Assembly (NCBI GenBank): GCA_035370245.1
Contig: DAOOVO010000055.1
Span: 1-26,230 of the forward strand
Source: Pseudobacteroides sp035370245
GTDB lineage: Bacteria; Bacillota; Clostridia; Acetivibrionales; DSM-2933
Direction of reading: 5' to 3'
DNA length: 26,230 nucleotides
Under the pieces are notes generated by a model, which made no database searches, was not told the DNA's origin, and saw only the letters and a list, made by a program, of their open reading frames with translations. Shown here one piece after another: positions 15,302 to 23,259 of the stretch. Each line of letters starts with the position of its first letter. The stretch's first letter is position 1. A program made the translations under genes and the position numbers.

Positions 15302-15949
15302 ATGATATTGAAAAATATTAAGCTGGTAATATTTGATTTAGATGGTGTATTACTTGATACGGAGAGAATTTCAACAAATTGTTGGATGGAGGCTTTTGAG
15401 AAATTCGGCTATAGGTTGGATTTTGATGTTGCTGCAAAAGAAATTGGAAGCAACAATAGCAATCGAGAATCATACTATAAGGATTTGTTTGGAAATGATT
15501 TACCTTACGGTAAAATAAAGGATTTATATTCAAAAACACTTTTCGAATCAATAAAAAATGATAAAAACTTGTTAAAAAAGGGAGCTATTGAGATATTAGA
15601 TTATTTGGACTTAAAGAAAATAAAAAAGGCAGTAGCTTCTTCATCATGTAAAGAAAGAGTAACTGAATCATTGAAAGCAGCAAATATTTTTGATCGTTTT
15701 GATATGATTTTGAGTGGAGATGATGTAGATAAGTGCAAACCTGATCCTGAAGTACATATAAAAATATGCCAACAACTAAAGGTTAACATAAATGATGCAA
15801 TTATAATAGAAGATTCTGATATAGGTGCAGAAGCTGCATATAATGCCAATATTAAATATGTATTAATACCGGATTTAAAAAAAATTCCATCTAATTGGAT
15901 TAACAGATGTTATGCTGTTAAGAAAAACCTATATGAACTATTTATTTGA
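15302..15949 (+). CDS. HAD-superfamily hydrolase, beta-phosphoglucomutase-like
   Basis: This 215-aa HAD subfamily IA protein has motif I D-L-D-G-V-L-L-D-T-E (about 11-20, nucleophile D11, acid/base D13). Motif II is A-S-S-S, motif III is the lysine in K-C-K-P-D-P and motif IV is I-I-E-D-S-D-I-G (about 175-182). A helical cap lies between about residues 20 and 85. It should dephosphorylate or isomerise a sugar phosphate. The frl pathway as known does not need a phosphatase, so its role is open: it could relieve sugar-phosphate accumulation. It follows msmX after a 92-base gap with a hairpin, has GAGGG before its ATG, and ends at a strong terminator. Confidence 0.8.
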   Translation: MILKNIKLVIFDLDGVLLDTERISTNCWMEAFEKFGYRLDFDVAAKEIGSNNSNRESYYKDLFGNDLPYGKIKDLYSKTLFESIKNDKNLLKKGAIEILDYLDLKKIKKAVASSSCKERVTESLKAANIFDRFDMILSGDDVDKCKPDPEVHIKICQQLKVNINDAIIIEDSDIGAEAAYNANIKYVLIPDLKKIPSNWINRCYAVKKNLYELFI

Positions 15950-15951
15950 GT

Positions 15952-15996
15952 AAAAAGTCTGCTTGGAACCACTGTCCAAAAAGCAGACTTTTTTTA
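15952..15996. terminator. Bidirectional terminator (frl operon / AGCS symporter gene)
   Basis: AAAAAGTCTGCTT (15952-15964) pairs with AAGCAGACTTTTT (15981-15993), extended inward by GGA/TCC. The A-runs and T-runs on both sides give a U-tract on either strand, so it can end both the plus-strand frl transcript and the minus-strand transporter transcript. Confidence 0.85.
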
Positions 15997-16052
15997 TATT
16001 ATTGAATAGTTTTATATTCTGTAAATCCATATGAGTATGCAGTTTTCTTCTT

Positions 16053-17435
16053 TTATTGATGCTTATAATCAAAATGAAGCCTTTGACCCTTGCGGTTTTG
16101 CTCATCGTAATCTTCAAGCATTCCCTTGGTATCCTTAAAGAGTGCGAAAATAGCTATTAAGTTTGGTATAACCATGATACCGTTAAACATATCTGCTAAG
16201 TTCCATACGAAATCAACTTTTTGGTATGAACCTAAAACTATGAATATCAATACTATTATCTGATAAATCCGGATTGAATTCTTACCTTTGAACAAATATC
16301 TTATATTGTTTTCACCAAAGTAATACCAGCCTACCAGGGTTGTAAAGGCAAAGAAAGTCAAACATACGGCAAGGAATTTTTCCCCGATGGGACCGAAGGC
16401 AATGTTGAAAGCCTCCTGGGTAACGCCGACTCCGACCAATCCGGCTTCATTGGCTCCGGTTGATAAAATTACTATTGCTGTCGCAGAACATACCAGGATG
16501 GTGTCTATGAATACTGCTATCATGGCAGAAAGTCCCTGTTCAACCGGATGGAGCACATGGGCTACAGCATGGGAGTTTGGAGTTGAACCCATACCGGCTT
16601 CATTGGAGAACAGACCTCTTGCTATTCCGTATCTTATTGCCTGTTGTACTCCTATACCGGCAGCTCCGCCCATTATTGCTTCAGGCTTGAATGCTGCAAC
16701 AAAGATAGCTTTAAATACGTTGACTATATTTTCCCTGAACAGGACCATTATTGCCAGAGCACCTATAATGTACACCATTGCCATAAGAGGTACTACTAAT
16801 TCGGCAAAGGATGCAATTCTCTTCATTCCACCTATAAAAATAAGTCCTGCGATAGCAGCGATTATAATACCTACAACCAATTGGGGTATGTTAAATGCTC
16901 TGCTTACTGCGTCAGCAATTGAATTTGACTGAACCATGTTGCCGATAAACCCTAAGGCTATTATAAGGGCTATAGCAAAAAATGAAGCCAAACCTTTATT
17001 TCCCAGACCATTCTTAATATAGTAAGCCGGTCCGCCGACTAATTGGCCATCCCTGTCGGTTTCACGATATTTCTGTGCCAAGGTTGCTTCTACGAAAATT
17101 GTTGCCATTCCAAAAAAGGCAGAAACCCACATCCAAAATACAGCCCCTGGCCCTCCTGTTGTAATTGCAGTAGCAACTCCGGCAACATTGCCTGTCCCGA
17201 TTTGTGCCGCAATACTTGTTGCAAGTGCTTGAAAGGATGACATTGAGCCTTCTTTGGCTTTTTCTTTTTTGAAAACCCCTCCAAATACCCTTTTTGCGGC
17301 AGATCCAAATCGTTTTACCTGAATGAAGCCTAATCTCAAAGTAAAGTACAAGCCGATACCTACAAGGCCGAAAATAAGTACATAATCCCATAAAATTCCG
17401 TTTACAAAACTTACGATGTTTTCTAATAATTCCAT
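16053..17435 (-). CDS. Sodium:alanine/glycine symporter, AGCS family
   Basis: This 460-aa polytopic membrane protein has the AGCS (alanine or glycine:cation symporter) hallmarks. They are an N-terminal I-L-W-D-Y segment, the S-F-Q-A-L-A-T-S-I-A-A-Q-I-G-T-G-N-V-A-G block (67-86), G-G-P-G-A-V-F-W-M-W, the Q-K-Y-R-E-T-D-R-D-G loop, G-G-P-A-Y-Y-I and the signature G-L-F-S-N-E-A-G-M-G-S (about 277-287). About eleven hydrophobic helices are visible. It imports alanine, glycine or a related small amino acid with Na+. The start has AAGGAG about eight bases upstream and a near-perfect promoter. Its 3' end shares a terminator with the frl operon. Substrate specificity is not readable. Confidence 0.92.
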   Translation of the reverse strand: MELLENIVSFVNGILWDYVLIFGLVGIGLYFTLRLGFIQVKRFGSAAKRVFGGVFKKEKAKEGSMSSFQALATSIAAQIGTGNVAGVATAITTGGPGAVFWMWVSAFFGMATIFVEATLAQKYRETDRDGQLVGGPAYYIKNGLGNKGLASFFAIALIIALGFIGNMVQSNSIADAVSRAFNIPQLVVGIIIAAIAGLIFIGGMKRIASFAELVVPLMAMVYIIGALAIMVLFRENIVNVFKAIFVAAFKPEAIMGGAAGIGVQQAIRYGIARGLFSNEAGMGSTPNSHAVAHVLHPVEQGLSAMIAVFIDTILVCSATAIVILSTGANEAGLVGVGVTQEAFNIAFGPIGEKFLAVCLTFFAFTTLVGWYYFGENNIRYLFKGKNSIRIYQIIVLIFIVLGSYQKVDFVWNLADMFNGIMVIPNLIAIFALFKDTKGMLEDYDEQNRKGQRLHFDYKHQ

Positions 17436-17471
17436 ATACGCATCTCCTTGTTGTAAATTATAGTCGGATTC

Positions 17472-17500
17472 ATTGTAACAAATTGTTTAAAAAGTGTCAA
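17472..17500 (-). promoter_or_regulatory. Strong promoter of the AGCS symporter gene
   Basis: On the minus strand a perfect TTGACA (17495-17500), a 17-bp spacer and TACAAT (17472-17477) preceded by TGT form a near-consensus sigma-A promoter. Transcription starts near 17465, about 30 bases before the ATG. Confidence 0.75.
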
Positions 17501-17735
17501 TCTATCCGAAAAATACATTTTAAATAAAGATGAAAACGATAGCGATTAAATTTAAATAAAAAATAGGTTTTCTTTGCTTTGTTTAATTAGTATATTAATA
17601 TTTGAGATGGAAGAAATAACCAAATAAACACTCGAAATTACCACAAAATGTTAATAGTGTAACAATATTATATATTGCTTTTTTACTCGCATAGTTGGCA
17701 GACCTAAATAATAATATAGCATTTTAATAAAAAAC
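17501..17735. other. AT-rich divergent intergenic region
   Basis: This is the bulk of a 366-base gap between the AGCS symporter and ferredoxin genes. It is very AT-rich. TGAAAACGATAGCG (17531-17544) matches the cre consensus at 12 of 14 positions and lies about 30 bp upstream of the symporter promoter. No reading frame or RNA structure could be supported in the rest. Confidence 0.4.
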
Positions 17736-17757
17736 CCTTTTATATATTTTCAAATAG

Positions 17758-17766
17758 TGTTACAAT
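17758..17766 (+). promoter_or_regulatory. Extended -10 promoter of the ferredoxin gene
   Basis: TGTTACAAT is an extended -10 element; the -35 region is only T-rich. The following GGGGGGAGGTGA, about seven bases before the ATG at 17802, is an unusually strong SD, in line with an abundant protein. Confidence 0.5.
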
Positions 17767-17801
17767 AGGGGGTGACAGATATTGGGGGGAGGTGAATTTA
17801 A

Positions 17802-17972
17802 ATGGCTTACAAAATAACAGATGCATGTATAAGCTGTGGAGCATGTGAACCTGAATGCCCGGTAGGCGCAATATCAGCCGGTGATGATAAATACCAAATT
17901 GATGCTGATACTTGTATTGAATGTGGAGCATGCGCCAGCGTATGTCCGGTAGAAGCCCCTCAAGCGGACTAA
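17802..17972 (+). CDS. 2[4Fe-4S] ferredoxin, clostridial type
   Basis: A 56-aa ORF begins at ATG 17802 with M-A-Y-K-I-T-D-A-C and ends at TAA 17970-17972. It contains two classic clusters, C-I-S-C-G-A-C-E-P-E-C-P (9-20) and C-I-E-C-G-A-C-A-S-V-C-P (38-49), each C-x2-C-x2-C-x3-C-P. Length and sequence are close to Clostridium pasteurianum ferredoxin. It is a soluble low-potential electron carrier for pyruvate:ferredoxin oxidoreductase, hydrogenase and similar enzymes, and marks an anaerobic lifestyle. It is monocistronic, with its own promoter and a long-stem terminator. All eight cysteines are present. Confidence 0.95.
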   Translation: MAYKITDACISCGACEPECPVGAISAGDDKYQIDADTCIECGACASVCPVEAPQAD

Positions 17973-17984
17973 TTGTTATTAATG

Positions 17985-18038
17985 AAAGGGACAGATTTCT
18001 TTTTTGTATTAGCAGAAAAGAAATCTGTCCCTTTTATA
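17985..18038 (+). terminator. Long-stem terminator of the ferredoxin gene
   Basis: AAAGGGACAGATTTCTTTT (17985-18003) and its exact complement (18016-18034) form a perfect 19-bp stem with a 12-base loop, followed by T-A-T-A-A. The stem is much longer than other terminators here and includes a GGGACA/TGTCCC core seen again next door. Confidence 0.7.
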
Positions 18039-18043
18039 ATTCA

Positions 18044-18064
18044 GGGGACATTCACATTGTCCCC
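18044..18064. repeat. GGGGACA/TGTCCCC inverted repeat
   Basis: GGGGACA (18044-18050) and TGTCCCC (18058-18064) flank seven bases. It lies between the ferredoxin terminator and the stop of the minus-strand peptidase gene and may act as that gene's terminator. It shares the GGGACA core with 17988-18031 and with an imperfect copy near 24263-24290. Confidence 0.5.
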
Positions 18065-18070
18065 CTACCT

Positions 18071-19765
18071 TTACAGTTTCATATCGTCAATAGAATCTAA
18101 GTATTCTTTAATTTTTGAAGCAACTTTTTTGATGGTTTCTTCTTTGAAAGGACTTTCCAAATTACTGGATTTTAATATTTGAAGGAAGGACTGACTCCCA
18201 CCGATTTTGCATATTTTCAGGTAGTCCTCCCATGCTTTTTTTCTGTCATTCTGAAACCTTAACCAAGACTGATATGAGCAAATTTGAGCAAGGGTATAGT
18301 CGATGTAGTAAAAGGGAGATGAAAATATATGGCCCTGCTTAAACCAATAAGTGCCCTTATCTAAAAAATCATTGTCATAATAATCCTTATAGGGGGTATA
18401 TTTTCTTTCTGTATCCCTCCATGCCTTTTTTCTTTCATCAGGAGTCATATCCGGTGATTCATATATGATGTGCTGGAATTCGTCAACGGTCACTCCATAG
18501 GGGATAAAGCACAGGGAATCCGACAGGTGGAAAAATTTAAACTTATCAGTGTCTTTTTCAAAGAATGACTCCATCCAGGGCCATGTTATGAATTCCATGC
18601 TCATGGAATGGATTTCGGCAGCTTCAGAAGTGGGGAAGCTGTATTCGGGAGCGTCAAAATGCCTGCTTTGGTATGTTTGAAAAGCATGACCGGCCTCGTG
18701 GGTAACAACGGTTACATCATCCTGGGTTCCGTTAAAGTTTGCAAAGATGAAGGGACTGCCGTAATCGTAGAGGTAGGTGCAATATCCTCCGGCCTGCTTA
18801 TTGGGCTTTGTTTCAAGGTCAAATAAGTCTTTATCAATCATCATGTTGATGAATTCACCGGTTTCGGGAGACAGCTCCTCATACATCTTCTTGGTACGCT
18901 CCATTATCCATTCTTTATTTCCCTTTGGAGCCGGATTTCCGGACATAAAATTAAAGGGTATATCATAATATTTGAATTTATCTACACCAATGCGTTTTGC
19001 CTGTCTTTCTCTTAATTCATTGGAAATGGGCACCAGGTATTTCAATACATGGCCCCTGAATTTTTCAACATCTTTTGAGTTGTAATCTGATCTGCCCATT
19101 CTTAAATAGCCCAGTTCAATGAAGTTTTTAAATCCTAGTTTTAAGGCTATTTGGGTTCTTGTCTTCACCAATTTGTCGTATATCAGGTCGAATTTCGCCT
19201 CGTTTTCCTTAAAAAAACCGCTCCATTTTTCATGGGCTTCTTTTCTTATTTTCCTGTCTTTTGACTCCATGTAAGGCTGCATTTGAGATAAATTTAATAT
19301 TTTCCCGTCATATTCTATCCTGGCGGATGACACAAGCTTATCATATTCGCTGATAAGTTTGTTTTCTTCCTGCATCAAGGGAATTACTTCATCGGAGAAT
19401 GATCTTACCTCCATTTCCGCCAAAGTAATAAGCTGAGGATGAATCCTTTCTTTTAGCTCTTCTTTAAATTTAGAATTTATGAGCTGCTTGTAAAATTCAA
19501 CCCTCAGACCGTGGAAATGGGGTGATGTCATATCCATGTAGTCCTTCTCTACATCATAAAATTCATCTGCAGTATTGATGGAATTGCGAACATAGACCAA
19601 TTGTGCCATGGTCTCTATATTCCTTGACAAGGCATTTATTTTTTTAAGGAAAGAATATTGTTCATCAGCGGTTTTTGACTGGCTGAAATCTTTGATTAAA
19701 CTTAGATACTTTTCTTTTACATCATCATAATCAGGTCTTACATATTTATAGTCATTAAATTTCAT
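18071..19765 (-). CDS. pepF: M3-family oligoendopeptidase
   Basis: This 564-aa zinc metallopeptidase of the M3 (PepF/thimet) family has the zinc-binding motif HEAGH at 356-360 (H356, H360, catalytic E357). The downstream E-A-A-E-I-H-S-M-S-M-E-F segment supplies the third ligand, probably E384. Downstream it has a Y-Y-I-D-Y-T-L-A-Q-I-C substrate-binding-type motif near 496-506. It is mostly helical and cytoplasmic with no signal peptide. It cuts short peptides during peptide utilisation and turnover. Length agrees with the shorter M3 subgroup of about 560 aa. It is a single gene with its own promoter. Confidence 0.93.
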   Translation of the reverse strand: MKFNDYKYVRPDYDDVKEKYLSLIKDFSQSKTADEQYSFLKKINALSRNIETMAQLVYVRNSINTADEFYDVEKDYMDMTSPHFHGLRVEFYKQLINSKFKEELKERIHPQLITLAEMEVRSFSDEVIPLMQEENKLISEYDKLVSSARIEYDGKILNLSQMQPYMESKDRKIRKEAHEKWSGFFKENEAKFDLIYDKLVKTRTQIALKLGFKNFIELGYLRMGRSDYNSKDVEKFRGHVLKYLVPISNELRERQAKRIGVDKFKYYDIPFNFMSGNPAPKGNKEWIMERTKKMYEELSPETGEFINMMIDKDLFDLETKPNKQAGGYCTYLYDYGSPFIFANFNGTQDDVTVVTHEAGHAFQTYQSRHFDAPEYSFPTSEAAEIHSMSMEFITWPWMESFFEKDTDKFKFFHLSDSLCFIPYGVTVDEFQHIIYESPDMTPDERKKAWRDTERKYTPYKDYYDNDFLDKGTYWFKQGHIFSSPFYYIDYTLAQICSYQSWLRFQNDRKKAWEDYLKICKIGGSQSFLQILKSSNLESPFKEETIKKVASKIKEYLDSIDDMKL

Positions 19766-19811
19766 AACAGACCTCTCAATGTATTTTATTTGGTAATTGC
19801 TAGATTATTAT

Positions 19812-19839
19812 ATTATAACAAAAATTACTATTCATGCAA
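19812..19839 (-). promoter_or_regulatory. Promoter of the M3 oligoendopeptidase gene
   Basis: On the minus strand TTGCAT (19834-19839), a 16-bp spacer and TATAAT (19812-19817) preceded by TGT, with a start near 19805, about 40 bases before the ATG. Confidence 0.6.
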
Positions 19840-19920
19840 TATAATTTCAAATACTGCTTCCTTTTATTTCAATATTTACCATTTAGGCACAGACCTTCCG
19901 AGACCAGGTCAAAAATAACA

Positions 19921-19949
19921 TTGCGGGAGCATATTATGTTTGCTATAAT
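19921..19949 (+). promoter_or_regulatory. Promoter of the DUF512-der-plsY-gpsA operon
   Basis: TTGCGG (19921-19926), a 17-bp spacer and TATAAT (19944-19949) preceded by TGC. The start near 19956 leaves about 47 bases of leader. The leader includes a small AAGAC/GTCTT hairpin (19969-19982) just upstream of the gene. Confidence 0.65.
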
Positions 19950-20002
19950 GAATACAACAAAGGAAGCAAAGACCTTGGTCTTGTGCTATGAAAAGGAAAG
20001 AT

Positions 20003-21298
20003 ATGAAAAACATTATTGTTAAGGTATTAAAAAACAGTATAGCTGAAGAACTGGAAATTGAGCCGGGAGATGAGCTGTTAACCGTAAACGGCTCATTAAT
20101 AAAGGATTATATAGACTATAAGTACCAGATTTCTGACAACTTTGTAAATCTTGAAATAAAAAAGAAGGACGGAGAAATTTGGGAACTTGAAATTGAAAAA
20201 GAATACGACGAAGATATAGGAATAGTATTTGAAAATCCTTTAATGGATAATATAAAGGTATGTTCCAATAAGTGCATTTTTTGTTTTATAGACCAATTGC
20301 CTAAAGGTATGAGAAAAACCCTTTATGTTAAGGATGATGATTCGAGGCTTTCTTTTCTGTACGGTAATTTCATCACCCTGACGAATTTAACGGATGATGA
20401 ATTTGAAAGAATTATTAAGTACAGAATAAGTCCCATTAAGGTATCCGTTCACACCAGCAACCCTGAACTGAGAAAATACATGATGGGTAACGACAAGGAT
20501 ATGGATATCCTTCATAGTTTAAAAAGACTGATTGATGCTCAGATTACAGTTGATTGCCAGATTGTGCTGGTAAGGGATGTTAATGATAAGGAGGAACTTA
20601 CTAATACCATAAATGACTTGTCTTCACTTCACCCGGGTCTTAGAAGCGTGGCCGTTGTTCCCGTGGGACTTACCAAGCACAGGAAAAAGCTCTTGGAACT
20701 TAAGCCTTTCGATAAAGAAAGTGCGCGGGATGTTGTAAAGCAGGTTACAGAAATCCAGGAAAAGCTGCTTAAGAAAATTAACACAAGGTTTGTCTTCATA
20801 GCTGATGAATTCTATATACTCAGCCAGTATGACTTTCCTCCATATGAAGCGTATGAAGATTTTAATCAGCTGGAAAACGGAATAGGCATGTGCAGGTTGT
20901 TTAAAAGCCAAGTGGAGGAAAAACTTGAAAACCTAAGGTATGAAAGAGTACTCATGAATGAAGTTACTTTTGTAACCGGGGTGGCTGCTTATGAATTAAT
21001 GGTTGAATTGGCCGAAAAAATTATGAGCAGGGTAAATGTAAAAATAAATGTTGTTAAAATCATAAATAATCATTTCGGTGACAAGATAACCGTATCAGGA
21101 CTTATTACCGGAAAGGACATTGTTGAACAGCTTAAGGGAAAAAATTATAAAAATCTGATACTGCCAGACAATATGATAAATGACAACAAAGTGATGTTGG
21201 ATGACATGGAAATTAAGGATTTGGAGAGAGAACTTAATACCAAGGCACAAATCTGCCATGTGAGCGCAGATTCTATGCTTAGCTTAATTGTTAAATAG
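20003..21298 (+). CDS. DUF512 / radical-SAM-like protein (TIGR03279 type)
   Basis: This 431-aa protein is counted from ATG 20003, which has AAAAGGA upstream. An in-frame ATG at 19988 would add five residues. The N-terminal residues 1-60 form a PDZ-like domain (E-L-E-I-E-P-G-D-E-L-L-T-V-N-G). A cysteine motif follows, C87-x3-C91-x2-C94 in V-C-S-N-K-C-I-F-C-F-I-D-Q, the spacing of radical SAM enzymes. The next part has L-S-F-L-Y-G-N-F-I-T-L-T-N-L and V-S-V-H-T-S-N-P, and the DUF512 domain fills the C-terminal half. The family is widespread in Firmicutes and cyanobacteria and commonly next to der; its function is not established. It is 14 bases from der. Confidence 0.88.
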   Translation: MKNIIVKVLKNSIAEELEIEPGDELLTVNGSLIKDYIDYKYQISDNFVNLEIKKKDGEIWELEIEKEYDEDIGIVFENPLMDNIKVCSNKCIFCFIDQLPKGMRKTLYVKDDDSRLSFLYGNFITLTNLTDDEFERIIKYRISPIKVSVHTSNPELRKYMMGNDKDMDILHSLKRLIDAQITVDCQIVLVRDVNDKEELTNTINDLSSLHPGLRSVAVVPVGLTKHRKKLLELKPFDKESARDVVKQVTEIQEKLLKKINTRFVFIADEFYILSQYDFPPYEAYEDFNQLENGIGMCRLFKSQVEEKLENLRYERVLMNEVTFVTGVAAYELMVELAEKIMSRVNVKINVVKIINNHFGDKITVSGLITGKDIVEQLKGKNYKNLILPDNMINDNKVMLDDMEIKDLERELNTKAQICHVSADSMLSLIVK

Positions 21299-21312
21299 AC
21301 GGAGGGGAAAAA

Positions 21313-22635
21313 ATGGGAAGACCTATAGTAACTATAGTTGGCAGACCTAATGTAGGAAAATCAACACTTTTTAATAGAATTGCAGGAAAGCGGATATCAA
21401 TAACGGATGATACCCCTGGTGTTACCAGGGACAGAATATATGCAGAATGTGAATGGCTGGATAAGCATTTTACCCTGATAGATACAGGAGGTATTGAACC
21501 AAATACCCAGGATACGATTTTTGCCCAGATGCGGGTCCAGGCTGAAATAGCCATAGAAATGGCGGATGTTGTACTTTTTATGGTGGACGGCAAGGAAGGT
21601 ATCACCGCTTCTGATGCAGAAGTTGCCCAGATGCTCAGAAAAGCAAATAAGGAAATAATTCTTGTGGTTAATAAAATGGATAGGTTTGTGGATAAAGACA
21701 ACCTCTATGAATTCTATAACTTAGGACTAGGCGATCCTGTTCCCGTTTCCTCCACAGAGGCTTTGGGTATAGGTGATTTGCTGGATGAAATCATTTCAAA
21801 ATTTAAAGACACAATGAACGTGGAAGAGGATGACGACAGGATAAAAATCGCCGTTATCGGAAAGCCCAATGCGGGCAAATCTTCTTTGATTAACAGGATA
21901 CTGGGCAAAGAACGGGTAATCGTAAGCGACATACCGGGAACGACAAGGGATGCTATCGATACCTATTTTGAAAGAGATTCCAGGAAGTACACCCTTATTG
22001 ATACTGCGGGCATAAGGAAAAAAAGCAAGGTTTTGGAAGACGTGGAGAAATACAGCGTTTTAAGAGCCTTTACGGCAGTTGAAAGAGCTGACGTATGCAT
22101 TTTGGTTTTAGACGCGGATAAGGGCATCACCGAGCAGGATATAAGAATTGCAGGGTATTCTCATGAAAACAATAAGGGCTTGATAATAGCCGTCAACAAA
22201 TGGGATCTCATAGAAAAGGATAACAAGACTTTCAAGGAATTCACCGACGATATAAGACAAAAGTTTGCCTATGCTTCATATGCACCCATATTGACCGTAT
22301 CAGCCCGCACAGGGCAGAGGGTAAACAAGATACTTGATACCGTTGATGAAGTATACTCTTTCAGGAATTTGAGAATATCAACGGGAGTCTTAAATGATAT
22401 CCTTACTGAGGCCGTCCTCATGAATCAACCCGCAACGGTAAAAGGGAAAAGGCTTAAGATTTATTACGGTACCCAGGTTGCCGTAAATCCGCCCAAGTTT
22501 ATAATATTTGTAAATGACAAGGAAATTGTTCATTTTTCATATGAAAGATACCTTGAGAATAAAATAAGGGAATCCTTTGAATACAAGGGGACACCGATTA
22601 TAATCGAATTCAGAAACAGAAGCGAAAATAATTGA
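21313..22635 (+). CDS. der: Ribosome assembly GTPase Der (EngA)
   Basis: This 440-aa protein has two tandem GTPase domains. G1 motifs are G-R-P-N-V-G-K-S (10-17) and G-K-P-N-A-G-K-S (about 182-189). G3 motifs are D-T-G-G and D-T-A-G. G4 motifs are N-K-M-D and N-K-W-D. A C-terminal KH-like domain (about residues 350-440) completes the usual Der layout and length. It binds the 50S precursor and is needed for large-subunit assembly. SD GGAGGGG lies a few bases before the ATG. It is in the same operon as the DUF512 gene and plsY, an order conserved in Clostridia. Confidence 0.97.
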   Translation: MGRPIVTIVGRPNVGKSTLFNRIAGKRISITDDTPGVTRDRIYAECEWLDKHFTLIDTGGIEPNTQDTIFAQMRVQAEIAIEMADVVLFMVDGKEGITASDAEVAQMLRKANKEIILVVNKMDRFVDKDNLYEFYNLGLGDPVPVSSTEALGIGDLLDEIISKFKDTMNVEEDDDRIKIAVIGKPNAGKSSLINRILGKERVIVSDIPGTTRDAIDTYFERDSRKYTLIDTAGIRKKSKVLEDVEKYSVLRAFTAVERADVCILVLDADKGITEQDIRIAGYSHENNKGLIIAVNKWDLIEKDNKTFKEFTDDIRQKFAYASYAPILTVSARTGQRVNKILDTVDEVYSFRNLRISTGVLNDILTEAVLMNQPATVKGKRLKIYYGTQVAVNPPKFIIFVNDKEIVHFSYERYLENKIRESFEYKGTPIIIEFRNRSENN

Positions 22636-22666
22636 TGATAGCTTTATACAGTTTAGCGGAGGCAGT

Positions 22667-23248
22667 ATGAAATACATTATATTGGCAATCGTATCATATT
22701 TCATAGGTGACATATCATTTGCATACATATTGGGGAAAATTATTGCCAAAAAAGACGTAAGAGAATATGGAAGCGGCAATGCAGGTGCAACAAATGCCTT
22801 TAGAATATTCGGCATAAAGGTTGGGGCAATGGTTTTTATGGGGGATGTTTTAAAGGGTGTTGCTGCAGTTTTGCTGGGAAGATATGTTGCCGGTAATACA
22901 GGAGCTTATTTGGCAGGTGCATTTGCCATTATAGGCCATAACTGGCCGATACTTCTTGGGTTTAAAGGGGGAAAAGGGGTAGCGACAACCATAGGTGTCA
23001 TGCTTTTTGTTAATGCTAAGCTAACCCTGATATGCGTGATTATAGGCGTAATTATAATTGTAATAACAAGAACGGTATCCTTGGGCTCGATATTGGGAAT
23101 GGCATTTGCACCCTTTGTAGCTATTATTTTTATTCGACCGCTCACTCTTAACTTTTTCTTATTTACTCTTTTTCTGGCAAGCATGTCCATATTCAGGCAT
23201 AAGGACAATATAAAGAGACTGATAAAAGGAATCGAAAATAAGTTTTAG
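22667..23248 (+). CDS. plsY: Acyl-phosphate:glycerol-3-phosphate acyltransferase
   Basis: This 193-aa membrane protein has PlsY motifs: the first loop G-S-G-N-A-G-A-T-N-A-F-R (about 36-47), G-H-N-W-P-I-L-L-G-F-K-G-G-K-G-V-A-T (about 86-103) and a C-terminal H-K-D-N-I-K-R-L. About five hydrophobic segments are visible. It moves the acyl group from acyl-phosphate to glycerol 3-phosphate, the first step of phospholipid synthesis. It is followed at once by gpsA, which makes the glycerol 3-phosphate it uses. GGAGG lies upstream of the ATG. Confidence 0.96.
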   Translation: MKYIILAIVSYFIGDISFAYILGKIIAKKDVREYGSGNAGATNAFRIFGIKVGAMVFMGDVLKGVAAVLLGRYVAGNTGAYLAGAFAIIGHNWPILLGFKGGKGVATTIGVMLFVNAKLTLICVIIGVIIIVITRTVSLGSILGMAFAPFVAIIFIRPLTLNFFLFTLFLASMSIFRHKDNIKRLIKGIENKF

Positions 23249-23259
23249 GAGATGATGTT

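Noticed and set aside
16387..16932. A 181-codon open frame on the plus strand.
   Set aside because: It is antisense to the AGCS symporter gene and its alanine/isoleucine-rich product mirrors the membrane helices of the real gene.
19888..19982. GACC...GGTC motifs on both sides of the DUF512 operon promoter, considered as a riboswitch or operator.
   Set aside because: The pairings are only five to six base pairs, and one copy lies upstream of the predicted transcription start; there is not enough structure to call.
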